A DNA stretch of 64,000 nucleotides from the NCBI GenBank assembly GCA_002373995.1, contig DFLB01000026.1, positions 119,454-183,453 on the forward strand, given 5' to 3'. Below the pieces are notes generated by a model that was given only the letters and a program-made list of their open reading frames with translations, was not told where the DNA came from and did not search any database. Made by a program: the position numbers and the translations under genes. Positions 34,057-42,362 of this stretch are shown here, piece by piece (the first letter of the stretch is position 1; every line of letters begins with the position of its first letter). The DNA comes from Bacteroidales bacterium UBA3630. Lineage in GTDB: Bacteria; Bacteroidota; Bacteroidia; Bacteroidales; P3.

Positions 34057-35128
34057 TGCCGTTAGAAACCTCAAAGACACGATGTTCGAGTTGAGGGAGT
34101 TCGTCGAAGATGGCCTGTACACGGCCTGGCTGAGTATCGGTGAGCAGCACCTGGCCGAAGCGGTCGCTACCTACCAGGGCGATGAGCTGCTTGATGCGTA
34201 CCAGATCGAGTTTGTCGAAGATGTCGTCGAGCAACAGTATAGGCTTCTGCCCCAGGAGGTTGAAGATATATTGGAATTGCGCCAATTTGAGCGCCAAGGC
34301 AAAGCTCTTCTGCTGCCCCTGCGAACCAAAGCGTTTGATAGGGACGTCGCCAAGAAGGAACAGCAGATCGTCTTTGTGGGGGCCAGCATTGGTATACTGA
34401 GAATACCTGTCGGCCTGACGGCTGGCGAGCAGTTGCTCGGCGAGGGGCTGTTCGACGCAGCTGTATTCAATGCGCACCGCCTCGTCGACACCAGCGATGC
34501 TACGGTAGTATTCAGCAAAAAGAGGAGTAAAACCTTCGAGAAACCGGCGTCGCTGAGTGTAGAGGTAATCGCCGTGACGGACCAATGCTTCGTCCCAGAC
34601 GGCGACCATTTCCTCCTCCCATTGGCGGTCCTCCCACATCTGCTTCAGGAGTCGGTTGCGCTGTTCGAGGGCCTTGTTGTACTGCAACAGGTGGTCGAGA
34701 TAGGCGCGGTCTGTCTGGGAGATTACACCGTCGAGGAACTTGCGTCGCACGTCGCTACCGGCGGCGATGAGCCGTTGGTCGTCGGGCGAGACCATCACCA
34801 GTGGCAGACGCCCGATGTGCTCGGTCAACGTCTTGCAGACCTTCTTATTCCAACGCATCTGCTTAGACTGTCCCCGCTTGAGAATACAGCTGGCGATGTC
34901 CTCGCCATAATGACCGTGGATGGCGAAGAAATCCTGTCCGAAAGAGATATTCTGGCTGTCGACGGGATTGAAGTGGCTCTTGCAGAAAGAGAGGTAGTAG
35001 ACAGCATCGAGGAGGTTGGTCTTGCCGGCGCCATTGTTGCCCACAAAGCAATTGACGTTGCCGCAGAGGTCGATGTCAGCCTCGGCATAGTTTTTGAAGT
35101 TAGTGAGTATCAATCTGTCTAAAACCAT
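34034..35128 (-). CDS. recF: DNA replication and repair protein RecF
   Basis: 364 residues. SMC-like ATPase that helps load RecA on gapped DNA with RecO and RecR. Motifs: LTNFKNYAEADI at the N-terminus, Walker A GNNGAGKTNLLDAV, the signature-like FGSQGQQKSFALALKLAQ, and Walker B ILLLDDIFDKLD. Length is normal. The 3' end overlaps the DUF721 gene. It lies 14 bases after ispH on the same strand. Confidence 0.96.
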   Translation of the reverse strand: MVLDRLILTNFKNYAEADIDLCGNVNCFVGNNGAGKTNLLDAVYYLSFCKSHFNPVDSQNISFGQDFFAIHGHYGEDIASCILKRGQSKQMRWNKKVCKTLTEHIGRLPLVMVSPDDQRLIAAGSDVRRKFLDGVISQTDRAYLDHLLQYNKALEQRNRLLKQMWEDRQWEEEMVAVWDEALVRHGDYLYTQRRRFLEGFTPLFAEYYRSIAGVDEAVRIEYSCVEQPLAEQLLASRQADRYSQYTNAGPHKDDLLFLLGDVPIKRFGSQGQQKSFALALKLAQFQYIFNLLGQKPILLLDDIFDKLDLVRIKQLIALVGSDRFGQVLLTDTQPGRVQAIFDELPQLEHRVFEVSNGNVYELGR

Positions 35129-35142
35129 AGCCCAAAAGTCGT

Positions 35143-36006
35143 CTAAGAATAGTTTTCCAACTTTGATTTAACGGATTCCATCAACCACCGCGGAGTAGAG
35201 GTGGCTCCGCTGATGCCAACGCTGGTAGCAGAGGAGACCCATCGAGGCTGGAGTTCGTCGGGCGTGGCGATTAGATATGTCTGCGGTTGCACATGGCGGC
35301 AATACTCGTAGAGGTAGCGCCCGTTGCTGCTGTTGGCGCCGGCGACGAAGAGCAGCACATCGACACTGCGTGCGAAAGTTTCCAGCTCCTTGGCACGGTT
35401 GGCGACGCGGTTGCAGACCGTGTCGAAAGCCACAAAGTCGGCCCCCTCAGGCAGACGGGCCTGGATGTTGGCAATCAGGTGGCGGTATTCGTCGCGGCTC
35501 TTGGTGGTCTGCGAATAGAGCCGGATGGGGCGAGCGAAGTCGATCTGTCCCAGGTCGTCCTCGCGGCTGACGATGATGGCCTGACCGTCGCACTGCCCAT
35601 TGAGTCCGATCACCTCGGCATGGCCAGGCTTGCCGAAGAGGACGATCTGACCTCCGACGCGCTGCATAGCTTCATAGCCCTGGCGGATACGGCTTTGCAA
35701 GGCCAGCACGATGGGGCAGGTGGCATCGATGAGCCTTATGCCCAGCGCACGGGCGGCGGCATAGGTAGCCGGAGGTTCGCCATGGGCTCGGATGAGCACG
35801 CGGCTGTCGGCTGGCAGACGGCGCAGCATGTCGTGGTCGATCACCTGAAGGCCTTTCTGCTTCAGGCGTTCCACCTCGGCACTATTGTGGACTATGTCGC
35901 CCAGACAGAAGAGGCGTCCGGCGGAAGCCAGTTCCTCTTCGGCGGTGCCGATGGCTTTCACCACTCCGAAGCAATAGCCTGCATTATCATCGATCAGTAT
36001 TTTCAT
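35143..36006 (-). CDS. ispH: 4-hydroxy-3-methylbut-2-enyl diphosphate reductase
   Basis: 287 residues. Final enzyme of the DXP isoprenoid pathway, an iron-sulfur protein. The three cluster cysteines are visible: Cys 12 in AGYCFGV, the one in DATCPIV (about 96), and the one in FDTVCNR (about 197). The substrate-binding His motifs (IVHNSAEVERL, RAHGEPP, GKPGHAEV) and the SSNGRYLYEYC and GISGATSTPRWLM segments match. The ATG is immediately followed upstream by a heptamer array that fills the gap to the M23 peptidase gene. Confidence 0.96.
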   Translation of the reverse strand: MKILIDDNAGYCFGVVKAIGTAEEELASAGRLFCLGDIVHNSAEVERLKQKGLQVIDHDMLRRLPADSRVLIRAHGEPPATYAAARALGIRLIDATCPIVLALQSRIRQGYEAMQRVGGQIVLFGKPGHAEVIGLNGQCDGQAIIVSREDDLGQIDFARPIRLYSQTTKSRDEYRHLIANIQARLPEGADFVAFDTVCNRVANRAKELETFARSVDVLLFVAGANSSNGRYLYEYCRHVQPQTYLIATPDELQPRWVSSATSVGISGATSTPRWLMESVKSKLENYS

Positions 36007-36034
36007 GTTGGCAGTTGGCAGTTGACAGTTATCG
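36007..36034 (-). repeat. Heptamer array between M23 peptidase and ispH
   Basis: Units GTTGGCA, GTTGGCA, GTTGACA and GTTATCG on the plus strand. They fill 28 of the 38 bases between the M23 gene stop and the ispH start and directly abut the ispH start codon. Confidence 0.8.
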
Positions 36035-36044
36035 AAGTTTATTA

Positions 36045-37031
36045 TCAGCTCATGCTTTGGTTTTCCTGGCGCGCTATTTCGAGCACTTCCTCGTATTCTT
36101 CGGGTGTAAGGTCGTTGAAGAAATAGTAGACGGGGTCAACCTTTTTGCCGTTTTGGATGACCTCGTAGTGCAGATGGGCGCCGGCCGACATGCCGGTGCT
36201 GCCCACGGTGCCTATCTGTTCGCCGCGCTTCACCTTCTGCCCCACACGGACCTTGACGCCGCTCATGTGGGCGTAGAGGGTTTGGAATCCGAATCCGTGA
36301 TCGATTACTGTCACGATGCCATAACCACTGAGTCCTTTGGGGTTGCGGCCTGCCACACGGACAATGCCGTCGCCGGTGGCGTAGATGGGGGTGCCCATGC
36401 GGGCGGCCATGTCGATGCCGGAGTGCAGACGACGGTAGTGCAAAATGGGGTGGTAGCGGTAGCCGAAACCGCTGACGACGTTGCACTGGTCCTTGGCGAT
36501 AGGCATGATGGCCGGCATAGCAGCCAGTCGTTCGTTCTTGTTGCGCGCCATGTCGTAGATTTCGTCGAGCGATTTAGATTCGACATAGATGCGCTTTGTG
36601 AGGTCGTCGACCTTCTTGGTGGTGTTTTTCAGCAGTTCGCCCCCTTCCATCTTATCGAACTCGGCGTAGCGTTCGACGCCACCGATACCGGCTTTGCGCT
36701 CGGCGTCGCTGATGGGGGTGCTTTCGAAGATGGTGCGATAGAGGACGTTGTCGCGTTCCTCGAGATTTTCGAGCACTTTTTCGGCGCGGTCGACGCGGTC
36801 GTTGAGGATGCGTGTCTGGCGTTTATACTGCGCCAGCTGGCGTTCCATGGAGCGTTCGCGGGGGGAGTCCATGAACTGGAGCCCGACGAAGACCAGCACG
36901 ACTCCCAGCACGACACCGAAGAGGACGTTGAAGCTGATGCGCCTCACCCTATCGCGCAACGACACAAAAACCTTCTCGTACTTCAGTGTATGAGGATTGA
37001 ATCGGTAGGTATGCCGTTGCTGATGTTTCAT
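36045..37031 (-). CDS. M23-family metallopeptidase, inner-membrane anchored
   Basis: 328 residues. One N-terminal transmembrane helix (about 34-53), a coiled-coil region (about 60-180) and a C-terminal lysostaphin-type domain with the zinc ligands HSGIDMA and HLHYEV. Members (MepM-like) cut peptide cross-bridges in peptidoglycan; others without catalysis act as activators, but here the zinc residues are intact. It acts in the periplasm. The start overlaps the upstream unknown gene by four bases (ATGA). Confidence 0.9.
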   Translation of the reverse strand: MKHQQRHTYRFNPHTLKYEKVFVSLRDRVRRISFNVLFGVVLGVVLVFVGLQFMDSPRERSMERQLAQYKRQTRILNDRVDRAEKVLENLEERDNVLYRTIFESTPISDAERKAGIGGVERYAEFDKMEGGELLKNTTKKVDDLTKRIYVESKSLDEIYDMARNKNERLAAMPAIMPIAKDQCNVVSGFGYRYHPILHYRRLHSGIDMAARMGTPIYATGDGIVRVAGRNPKGLSGYGIVTVIDHGFGFQTLYAHMSGVKVRVGQKVKRGEQIGTVGSTGMSAGAHLHYEVIQNGKKVDPVYYFFNDLTPEEYEEVLEIARQENQSMS

Positions 37032-37999
37032 AGGGTGGCTTTGAGTTTATCGACAGCTGCCACAAAGTTGACGATGGCGTGCACGTGGTTGAAGTAGTAA
37101 GTCAGGTTGAGATCGGGGATGCGGATCATGCTGGCGGCGTCGCCGAGTCGTGTGGAGAGCACGTCGACGGGTTCCTCGATGGCCAGTTCCTGGCTTACGA
37201 TGGTGAGTGTCTTCAGGGGTACGATGTCGAAATCGACCGAGCTGCGGGCCACGAGGACGCTGTCAGGCAGGAGGTAGAAGCAGTTGCCGAACGAGTCGCG
37301 CAGGAGCGGGAGGTAGTAGTCGGAGCGGATAAAGTCGAAGATAGCGAGGTCGAAGAAGACTTGCACGAAGTGGTCGCGGCGCTGCTCGTTGTGGTGCCAG
37401 ATGCGGCGGCAGGCGGCCATCTTGGTGAAAGCCTGCACCATGTCGGCATAGGCTTGCATGACAGGCTCAGGGTAGTGGTCCTTGATGTGGTACTCGACGG
37501 CGTGGATGTCTTTGCTGAGCTGAGCTATTTTGTTTTTGTAGTGGCTCATGACGCTGACGAGGTACTTGTTGCTGTGGTGGCCGATGCGGTCTTTGATGCC
37601 GCGCACGATGCGCTGGAGCTTTTCCTCGGAGCGAGCCACGCTGAGTGCGTTGAGGTAGCATTCGAGTATCTCGCGTTTGCGGGGGTCGTCGCAGCTCTGG
37701 AGGGCGGCGGTGACGGTGGCGATTTCGCGGCCGAAATCAGGCTCGCGGCCGAGGAGCATGCGCAGGTAAGAGCGGCGCTGCTGTTGCAGGGCGCGGCGCA
37801 CGAACTCGTGGTAGCTGTGGCTCTCGCTTTCGCGTTCGATGAAGCCAGTGCCAGGCGTGTTGGATGCGATGTATCGGCGGCCGGTGTAGCGCATTTCGCC
37901 TGTGTCGCGCACGCCGAAGTCGGAGTAGTGGAAGTGGTTGCTCACCTTGACCCACAGCCGTTCGGCCACATGGACTCGTTTATAGGGGAATATCTTCAT
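37028..37999 (-). CDS. Conserved-type hypothetical protein beside M23 peptidase
   Basis: 323 residues; not recognised. No signal peptide or clear membrane segment, so probably cytoplasmic. The middle (about 60-200) is rich in Arg, Lys, Glu and His and is predicted helical; the C-terminal 100 residues are more hydrophobic (FFDLAIFDFIRSDYYLPLL, SVDFDIVPLKTLTIVSQEL). It starts after lpdA with a 39-base gap and overlaps the M23 peptidase gene by four bases, so it is translationally coupled to it and may help in wall growth. That link is from position only. Confidence 0.65.
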   Translation of the reverse strand: MKIFPYKRVHVAERLWVKVSNHFHYSDFGVRDTGEMRYTGRRYIASNTPGTGFIERESESHSYHEFVRRALQQQRRSYLRMLLGREPDFGREIATVTAALQSCDDPRKREILECYLNALSVARSEEKLQRIVRGIKDRIGHHSNKYLVSVMSHYKNKIAQLSKDIHAVEYHIKDHYPEPVMQAYADMVQAFTKMAACRRIWHHNEQRRDHFVQVFFDLAIFDFIRSDYYLPLLRDSFGNCFYLLPDSVLVARSSVDFDIVPLKTLTIVSQELAIEEPVDVLSTRLGDAASMIRIPDLNLTYYFNHVHAIVNFVAAVDKLKATL

Positions 38000-38038
38000 A
38001 GAGGCGGTAGTTGGTGTTTTCTTTTTTTGGGGGGGCTA

Positions 38039-39418
38039 TCAGCCGTGTATTGCTTCGCCATGGGCGGCTTCGAGTGCTTCCATGACAGCTTCGCTCATGG
38101 TGGGGTGCGGGTGGATGGCTTGCGACAGCTGGCGGGCTGTGAGGCCTTGTTCGCGTGCGGCCACTATCTCGGCTATCATCTCTGTTACGTTGTCGCCACA
38201 CATGTGGCATCCAAGGATGAGGTCGGAGTGGGCATCGAGGACCACTTTGACGAAGCCGTCGGTGTTGCCGGCGGCGGTGGCTTTGCCGCTGGCTTTGAAG
38301 AAGAATTTGCCTACTTTGACCTCGTGGCCAGCTTCGAGGGCTTTCTTTTCGGTGAGGCCCACGCTGGCCACTTCGGGGTTGGTGTAGGTGCACCCGGGGA
38401 CGTTGTTGTAGTTGACTTTCACGGCTTCGCCTTTGACGATGTGCTCGACGCAGCAGATGGCTTCCTTGGAGGCGACGTGTGCCAGAGCGGGGCCGTGGAC
38501 GACATCGCCGATGGCGTAGTAGCCGGGGATGTTGGTGCGGTAGTAGTCGTCTACCTCGATCTTTCCGCGTTCGTAGCGGATGCCCACCTGGTCGAGGCCG
38601 AGATCTTCGAGGTTTGTGACCACGCCGACGGCCGAGAGGACGACGTCGACATCGATGACTGTCTCGGACTGTTTTTTAAGGTCTTTGACGGTGACGTGGC
38701 AGACGTCGCCTTCGATATCGACTTTTTCGACTGAGCAGCTTGGCATGACTTTCATGCCCATTTTGCGGAAACTGCGGCTCATTTGCGCTGCCACCTCTTC
38801 GTCTTCGTTGGGGAGGATCTGTGGCATAAATTCGACGAGTGTCACCTGGGTGCCGATGGACTGGAAGAAGTAGGCGAATTCGGAGCCAATGGCGCCGCTG
38901 CCGCAGACGAGCATGCGTGCCGGTTGCTGGCGGAGGGTCATGGCTTCGCGGTAGCCGATGATGTGGCGGCCGTCTTGGGGCATGGCGGGCATGACGCGGC
39001 TGCGGGCGCCTGTGGCGACGATGATGTGGTCGGCTTCGTAGAGGGTGCCGTCGACATCGACTTTGCCTTCGGGCAAGAGTTGCGCGGAGCCCATGATGAC
39101 ATCGACGCCGTTCTTTTTGAGCAGGAATTCGACGCCTTTGTTCATGGTTGCGGCTACGCCGCGAGAGCGGTCGACCATGGCGTTGAGGTCGGCTTCGACA
39201 TTGTCGGCTTTCACGCCGTAGGAGGCGGCATGTTTGGCGTAGTTGAATGCCTGGGCACTTTTGAGGAGTGCTTTGGTGGGTATGCAGCCCCAGTTGAGGC
39301 AGATGCCACCGAGGTTTTCACGTTCGACGACGGCGGTTTTGAGGCCCAGCTGTGCGCCTTTGACGGCAGCCACATAGCCTCCAGGACCGCTGCCGATGAC
39401 AATCAGGTTGTATTTCAT
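38039..39418 (-). CDS. lpdA: Dihydrolipoyl dehydrogenase
   Basis: 459-residue flavoprotein that re-oxidises lipoyl groups of 2-oxoacid dehydrogenases or the glycine cleavage system. Features: FAD-binding GSGPGGYVAA (residues 9-18), redox disulfide CLNWGC (C40 and C45), NAD-binding GSGAIGSEFAYFF, the ATGAR loop, and the C-terminal AIHPHPTMSEAVMEA with its catalytic His-Glu pair. glyA is in the same window, so a role in glycine cleavage is possible, but no E1/E2 or gcv genes are seen here. First gene of the long minus-strand run, with its own promoter. Confidence 0.95.
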   Translation of the reverse strand: MKYNLIVIGSGPGGYVAAVKGAQLGLKTAVVERENLGGICLNWGCIPTKALLKSAQAFNYAKHAASYGVKADNVEADLNAMVDRSRGVAATMNKGVEFLLKKNGVDVIMGSAQLLPEGKVDVDGTLYEADHIIVATGARSRVMPAMPQDGRHIIGYREAMTLRQQPARMLVCGSGAIGSEFAYFFQSIGTQVTLVEFMPQILPNEDEEVAAQMSRSFRKMGMKVMPSCSVEKVDIEGDVCHVTVKDLKKQSETVIDVDVVLSAVGVVTNLEDLGLDQVGIRYERGKIEVDDYYRTNIPGYYAIGDVVHGPALAHVASKEAICCVEHIVKGEAVKVNYNNVPGCTYTNPEVASVGLTEKKALEAGHEVKVGKFFFKASGKATAAGNTDGFVKVVLDAHSDLILGCHMCGDNVTEMIAEIVAAREQGLTARQLSQAIHPHPTMSEAVMEALEAAHGEAIHG

Positions 39419-39465
39419 AGTGTTGATGTTGTTTTATTGTCTGTTATTATAAATAAATCAAATTG

Positions 39466-39497
39466 CAAAGATACATCTTTTTCTACAAACGGCCAAA
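39466..39497 (-). promoter_or_regulatory. Promoter of lpdA
   Basis: Minus-strand TTTG (39494-39497), a 20-base spacer and TATCTTTG (39466-39473), about 48 bases before the start codon. A near-perfect Bacteroidota promoter. Confidence 0.82.
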
Positions 39498-39654
39498 AAA
39501 AGTTAGTAACAGCGGCATGAGGAGGGGTATGAGCGGGCTGTGGCACAGGGGTTTATACAGCAGGTATATGTATCGGTCTGGGGGTGCAGCATTGCTGTTT
39601 CGGTATGGAAAGGCGGGGGCTACGGAAAGAAATACAATGGGGTTTGCAGAGGAT

Positions 39655-39742
39655 GTGCCTTGGATATGCTTAGGATATGCTTAGGATGAGCTTAGGATAT
39701 GCTTAGGTTGTGCTTTGGTTGTGCTTTGGTTGTGCTTTGGAC
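39655..39742 (+). repeat. 11-bp tandem repeat array (ATGCTTAGGAT family), copy 4
   Basis: Eight units: GTGCCTTGGAT, ATGCTTAGGAT twice, GAGCTTAGGAT, ATGCTTAGGTT, GTGCTTTGGTT twice, GTGCTTTGGAC. It is the longest copy of the family and lies in the divergent lpdA-dnaA gap, 237 bases upstream of lpdA. Confidence 0.9.
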
Positions 39743-39789
39743 GGGGGGGCGATGCACTGTGAGGCGGGGGCGGAGGAAAGGTGAGTGAG

Positions 39790-40330
39790 CTTTAGGGATG
39801 GAGAGAGTGGGGTGTTTTTTCAAAAGAAAAAAAGAGGTGTTGCGGAAAAAAATTTTCAACCGTTTTAGGTGCATAAACCGACCATAGGGCAGGGAAACAA
39901 GAAGTTAGAAACGAACAGGCGAAAAGGTGATTTTGATTTTCAAATATTTGCAGCAATGACTTGTATTTCAACGCGCTATAAAAGATATGAACTATCAATT
40001 GACTAATCTTCAATCTGCTATCGGGTTATCAACAAAAAGTGTCGCGGAGGGGTCGATTTTTGATAAAATTTTTTTTAAGTTGAAAAAAAAGTTGTATCTT
40101 ACAAGGGTCAAGTAGCGGGGGGCATTTCGGAAATGGAAGTTAGAAATCAAGGGGTTATAAAAATGGTTAATTTTGGGCGGTTGGACGGATGGCGGTTTCT
40201 TTACATAAAAAAATTGATAGTGACAAATTTTATTTTCACATTCTATGCACAAAAAAAGGTTGATTTTTGCAAGCAAAGAAAAACGCACGAAGAATGTGCA
40301 AGTGGTTGAAAAAAAGTAAAGACAGAAGAA
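39790..40330. other. AT-rich gap before dnaA, possible replication origin
   Basis: A 540-base stretch without a gene and clearly poorer in GC than its surroundings, with many A/T runs. It holds one near-consensus DnaA box (TTATCAACA, 40026-40034) close to AT-rich tracts (GATAAAATTTTTTTTAAG just downstream). Most genes to the left run leftwards and dnaA runs rightwards, as often seen at an origin. Only one convincing DnaA box was found, so the assignment is tentative; the promoter of dnaA must also lie here but no clean TTTG/TAnnTTTG pair was seen. Confidence 0.4.
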
Positions 40331-41779
40331 ATGATTGAGGAAGACTACAAGAGAGTGTGGGCAGAATGCCTGGAAGTGATCAAGGACACCCTGGGCCCGG
40401 AGAACCGCAAGGCCTACGAGACATGGTTTACGCCCATTGTGCCGTTGCAGTTGGAGGGTTCGACGTTGATTGTGCAGGTGCCGAGTCCGTTCTTCTACGA
40501 GTGGATTGAGGAGCACTATATAGACCTGCTGAAGCGAGTGATACGCATGCAGTTGGGGCCGAACGGGATGCTGAAATACAGCATAGTGATGGATCAGACG
40601 ATACCGACGGAGCCGCTGAAGACGACATTGCCGTCGGCCAACCGCCGCAATACGCGCAATCCGCTGACGGATTTGCCTGTAAATATTAATAAGGAAGGCG
40701 TGCGCGAGATACCTAATCCGTTTGTCATACCGGGGATACAGAAGACGCGTGTGAACTCGCAGTTGAGTCCGAATTATACGCTGGAGAACTTTGTGGAGGG
40801 TGATTGCAACCGCCTGGCCCGTAGCGCGGGCTATGCAGTGGCTGAGAAGCCAGGGCAGACGTCGTTCAATCCGCTGCTGCTACATTCGTCGGTGGGTTTG
40901 GGGAAAACACATTTGGCGAATGCTATTGGACTGAAGACAAAGGAGCTGCACCCAGACAAGACGGTGCTATACGTTACGAGCGAGCAATTTATGCAGCAGT
41001 ATGCCGAGGCTGGGCGTACGGGCACGACGAATGACTTTATCCACTTCTACGAGATGATCGATGTGTTGATAGTGGATGACATTCAGTTCTGGGCAGGGAA
41101 AGCGCAGAAGACACAGGAGGCTTTCTTCCACATCTTCAACCATCTGCACCAGCGTGCGTGCCAGATTATCATCACGTCGGACAAGGCACCGGGCGAGCTT
41201 CAGGGACTGGAGCCGCGACTGCTGAGCCGATTGAAGTGGGGGTTGAACGCTGACTTGCAGGCGCCCGATGTGGAGACGCGCAAACGCATCCTGCAGCAAA
41301 AGTTGCGCAACGACGGCATCGAGATGACGGACGACGTGGTGGAATATATTGCCTACAATATCAACACCAACGTGCGCGAGCTGGAGGGAGCCCTGATTTC
41401 GCTCATCGCACAGAGTTCGCTCAACCGCAAACAGATAACGCTCGAACTGACGAAGCAGATGATAGACAAGTATGTGCAAAGCAGTTCGAGGGAGATCACC
41501 ATCGACTATATACAGAAGGTGGTGTGCGACTACTTAGAGTTGCCGGTGGACAGCATACAGCAGACGTCGCGCAAGCGCGAAATAGTGCAGGCGCGGCAGT
41601 TGAGCATGTACTTTGCGAAGAAGATTACCAAATCGAGTCTGGCGGTCATCGGAGCGCAGTGCGGCAACAAGGACCACGCCACGGTGTTGCACGCCTGCAA
41701 GCAGATAGAGAACCTGCGGCAGACCGACCGCTACATGCGCGCTATGGTTGACGAGCTGGAGAAGAAATTTGCCGAATAG
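40331..41779 (+). CDS. dnaA: Chromosomal replication initiator protein DnaA
   Basis: 482 residues. Domain I (about 1-90), a linker, the AAA+ domain III with Walker A (GLGKTHLANA), Walker B (VLIVDDIQFWAG) and the arginine-finger region (LSRLKWGL), and the DNA-binding domain IV with the signature CGNKDHATVLHACKQIE. It binds DnaA boxes and opens the origin. The start MIEEDYKRVWAECLEVIKDTL fits the family. It is followed after six bases by a flavin reductase gene. Confidence 0.97.
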   Translation: MIEEDYKRVWAECLEVIKDTLGPENRKAYETWFTPIVPLQLEGSTLIVQVPSPFFYEWIEEHYIDLLKRVIRMQLGPNGMLKYSIVMDQTIPTEPLKTTLPSANRRNTRNPLTDLPVNINKEGVREIPNPFVIPGIQKTRVNSQLSPNYTLENFVEGDCNRLARSAGYAVAEKPGQTSFNPLLLHSSVGLGKTHLANAIGLKTKELHPDKTVLYVTSEQFMQQYAEAGRTGTTNDFIHFYEMIDVLIVDDIQFWAGKAQKTQEAFFHIFNHLHQRACQIIITSDKAPGELQGLEPRLLSRLKWGLNADLQAPDVETRKRILQQKLRNDGIEMTDDVVEYIAYNINTNVRELEGALISLIAQSSLNRKQITLELTKQMIDKYVQSSSREITIDYIQKVVCDYLELPVDSIQQTSRKREIVQARQLSMYFAKKITKSSLAVIGAQCGNKDHATVLHACKQIENLRQTDRYMRAMVDELEKKFAE

Positions 41780-41785
41780 AATATC

Positions 41786-42352
41786 ATGAAGGTTGCGTTC
41801 AAGCCAGGGACAATGATATACCCGCTGCCGGCGGTCATGGTCAGTTGCGGCGACGCACCGGAGAACTGGAATATCATCACCGTAGCATGGACGGGCACGC
41901 TCTGCAGCGACCCGCCCATGTGCTATATATCCGTCAGGCCGGAGCGACACAGCCACGCCCTGATCAGCCGTACGGGAGAGTTTGTCATCAACCTGACCAC
42001 CGAGGCGCTGGCCCGGCAGACCGACTGGTGCGGAGTGCGTAGCGGCAGGGACTACAATAAGTTCCGGGAGATGGGCCTGCACGCCGAGACCGCCCAAGTG
42101 GTCAAGGCGCCGCTGATAGCGGAAAGCCCGCTGAATATCGAGTGTCGCGTGGTGGAGGTGAAGCACCTCGGGAGCCACGATATGTTCATGGCCGACGTGG
42201 TGGCGGTGGATGCCGAAGAGAAGCTCATTGACAAGAGCACCGGCCAGTTCCAGCTCAACCACGCCGCTCCCCTCGCCTACTCGCACGGCAAATACTACGG
42301 TCTCGGCGAGAAGTTGGGCGGCTTTGGCTTTTCGGTCAAGAAAAGGAAATAA
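41786..42352 (+). CDS. Flavin reductase family protein
   Basis: 188 residues with the FMN-binding split-barrel fold of the flavin reductase-like family: VMVSCG, NIITVAWTGTLCSDPPMCYISVRP, GEFVINL, and the C-terminal PLAYSHGKYYGLGEKLG. Such proteins bind FMN and reduce flavins or act as flavoredoxins in anaerobes. It lies six bases after dnaA and ten before the dehydrogenase gene; the electron partner is unknown. Confidence 0.88.
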   Translation: MKVAFKPGTMIYPLPAVMVSCGDAPENWNIITVAWTGTLCSDPPMCYISVRPERHSHALISRTGEFVINLTTEALARQTDWCGVRSGRDYNKFREMGLHAETAQVVKAPLIAESPLNIECRVVEVKHLGSHDMFMADVVAVDAEEKLIDKSTGQFQLNHAAPLAYSHGKYYGLGEKLGGFGFSVKKRK

Positions 42353-42362
42353 GTACAAGATT

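Noticed and set aside
31042..34065. Long plus-strand open frames opposite pepA and the ABC exporter
   Set aside because: Complement of genes with complete catalytic motifs; the frames have no recognisable domains.
37079..38734. Plus-strand open frame of 551 residues opposite the unknown gene and lpdA
   Set aside because: Antisense to a clear dihydrolipoyl dehydrogenase; no family motif.
39419..40330. tRNA, riboswitch or small RNA gene in the dnaA gap
   Set aside because: No cloverleaf, conserved riboswitch core or terminator-ended transcript could be recognised.
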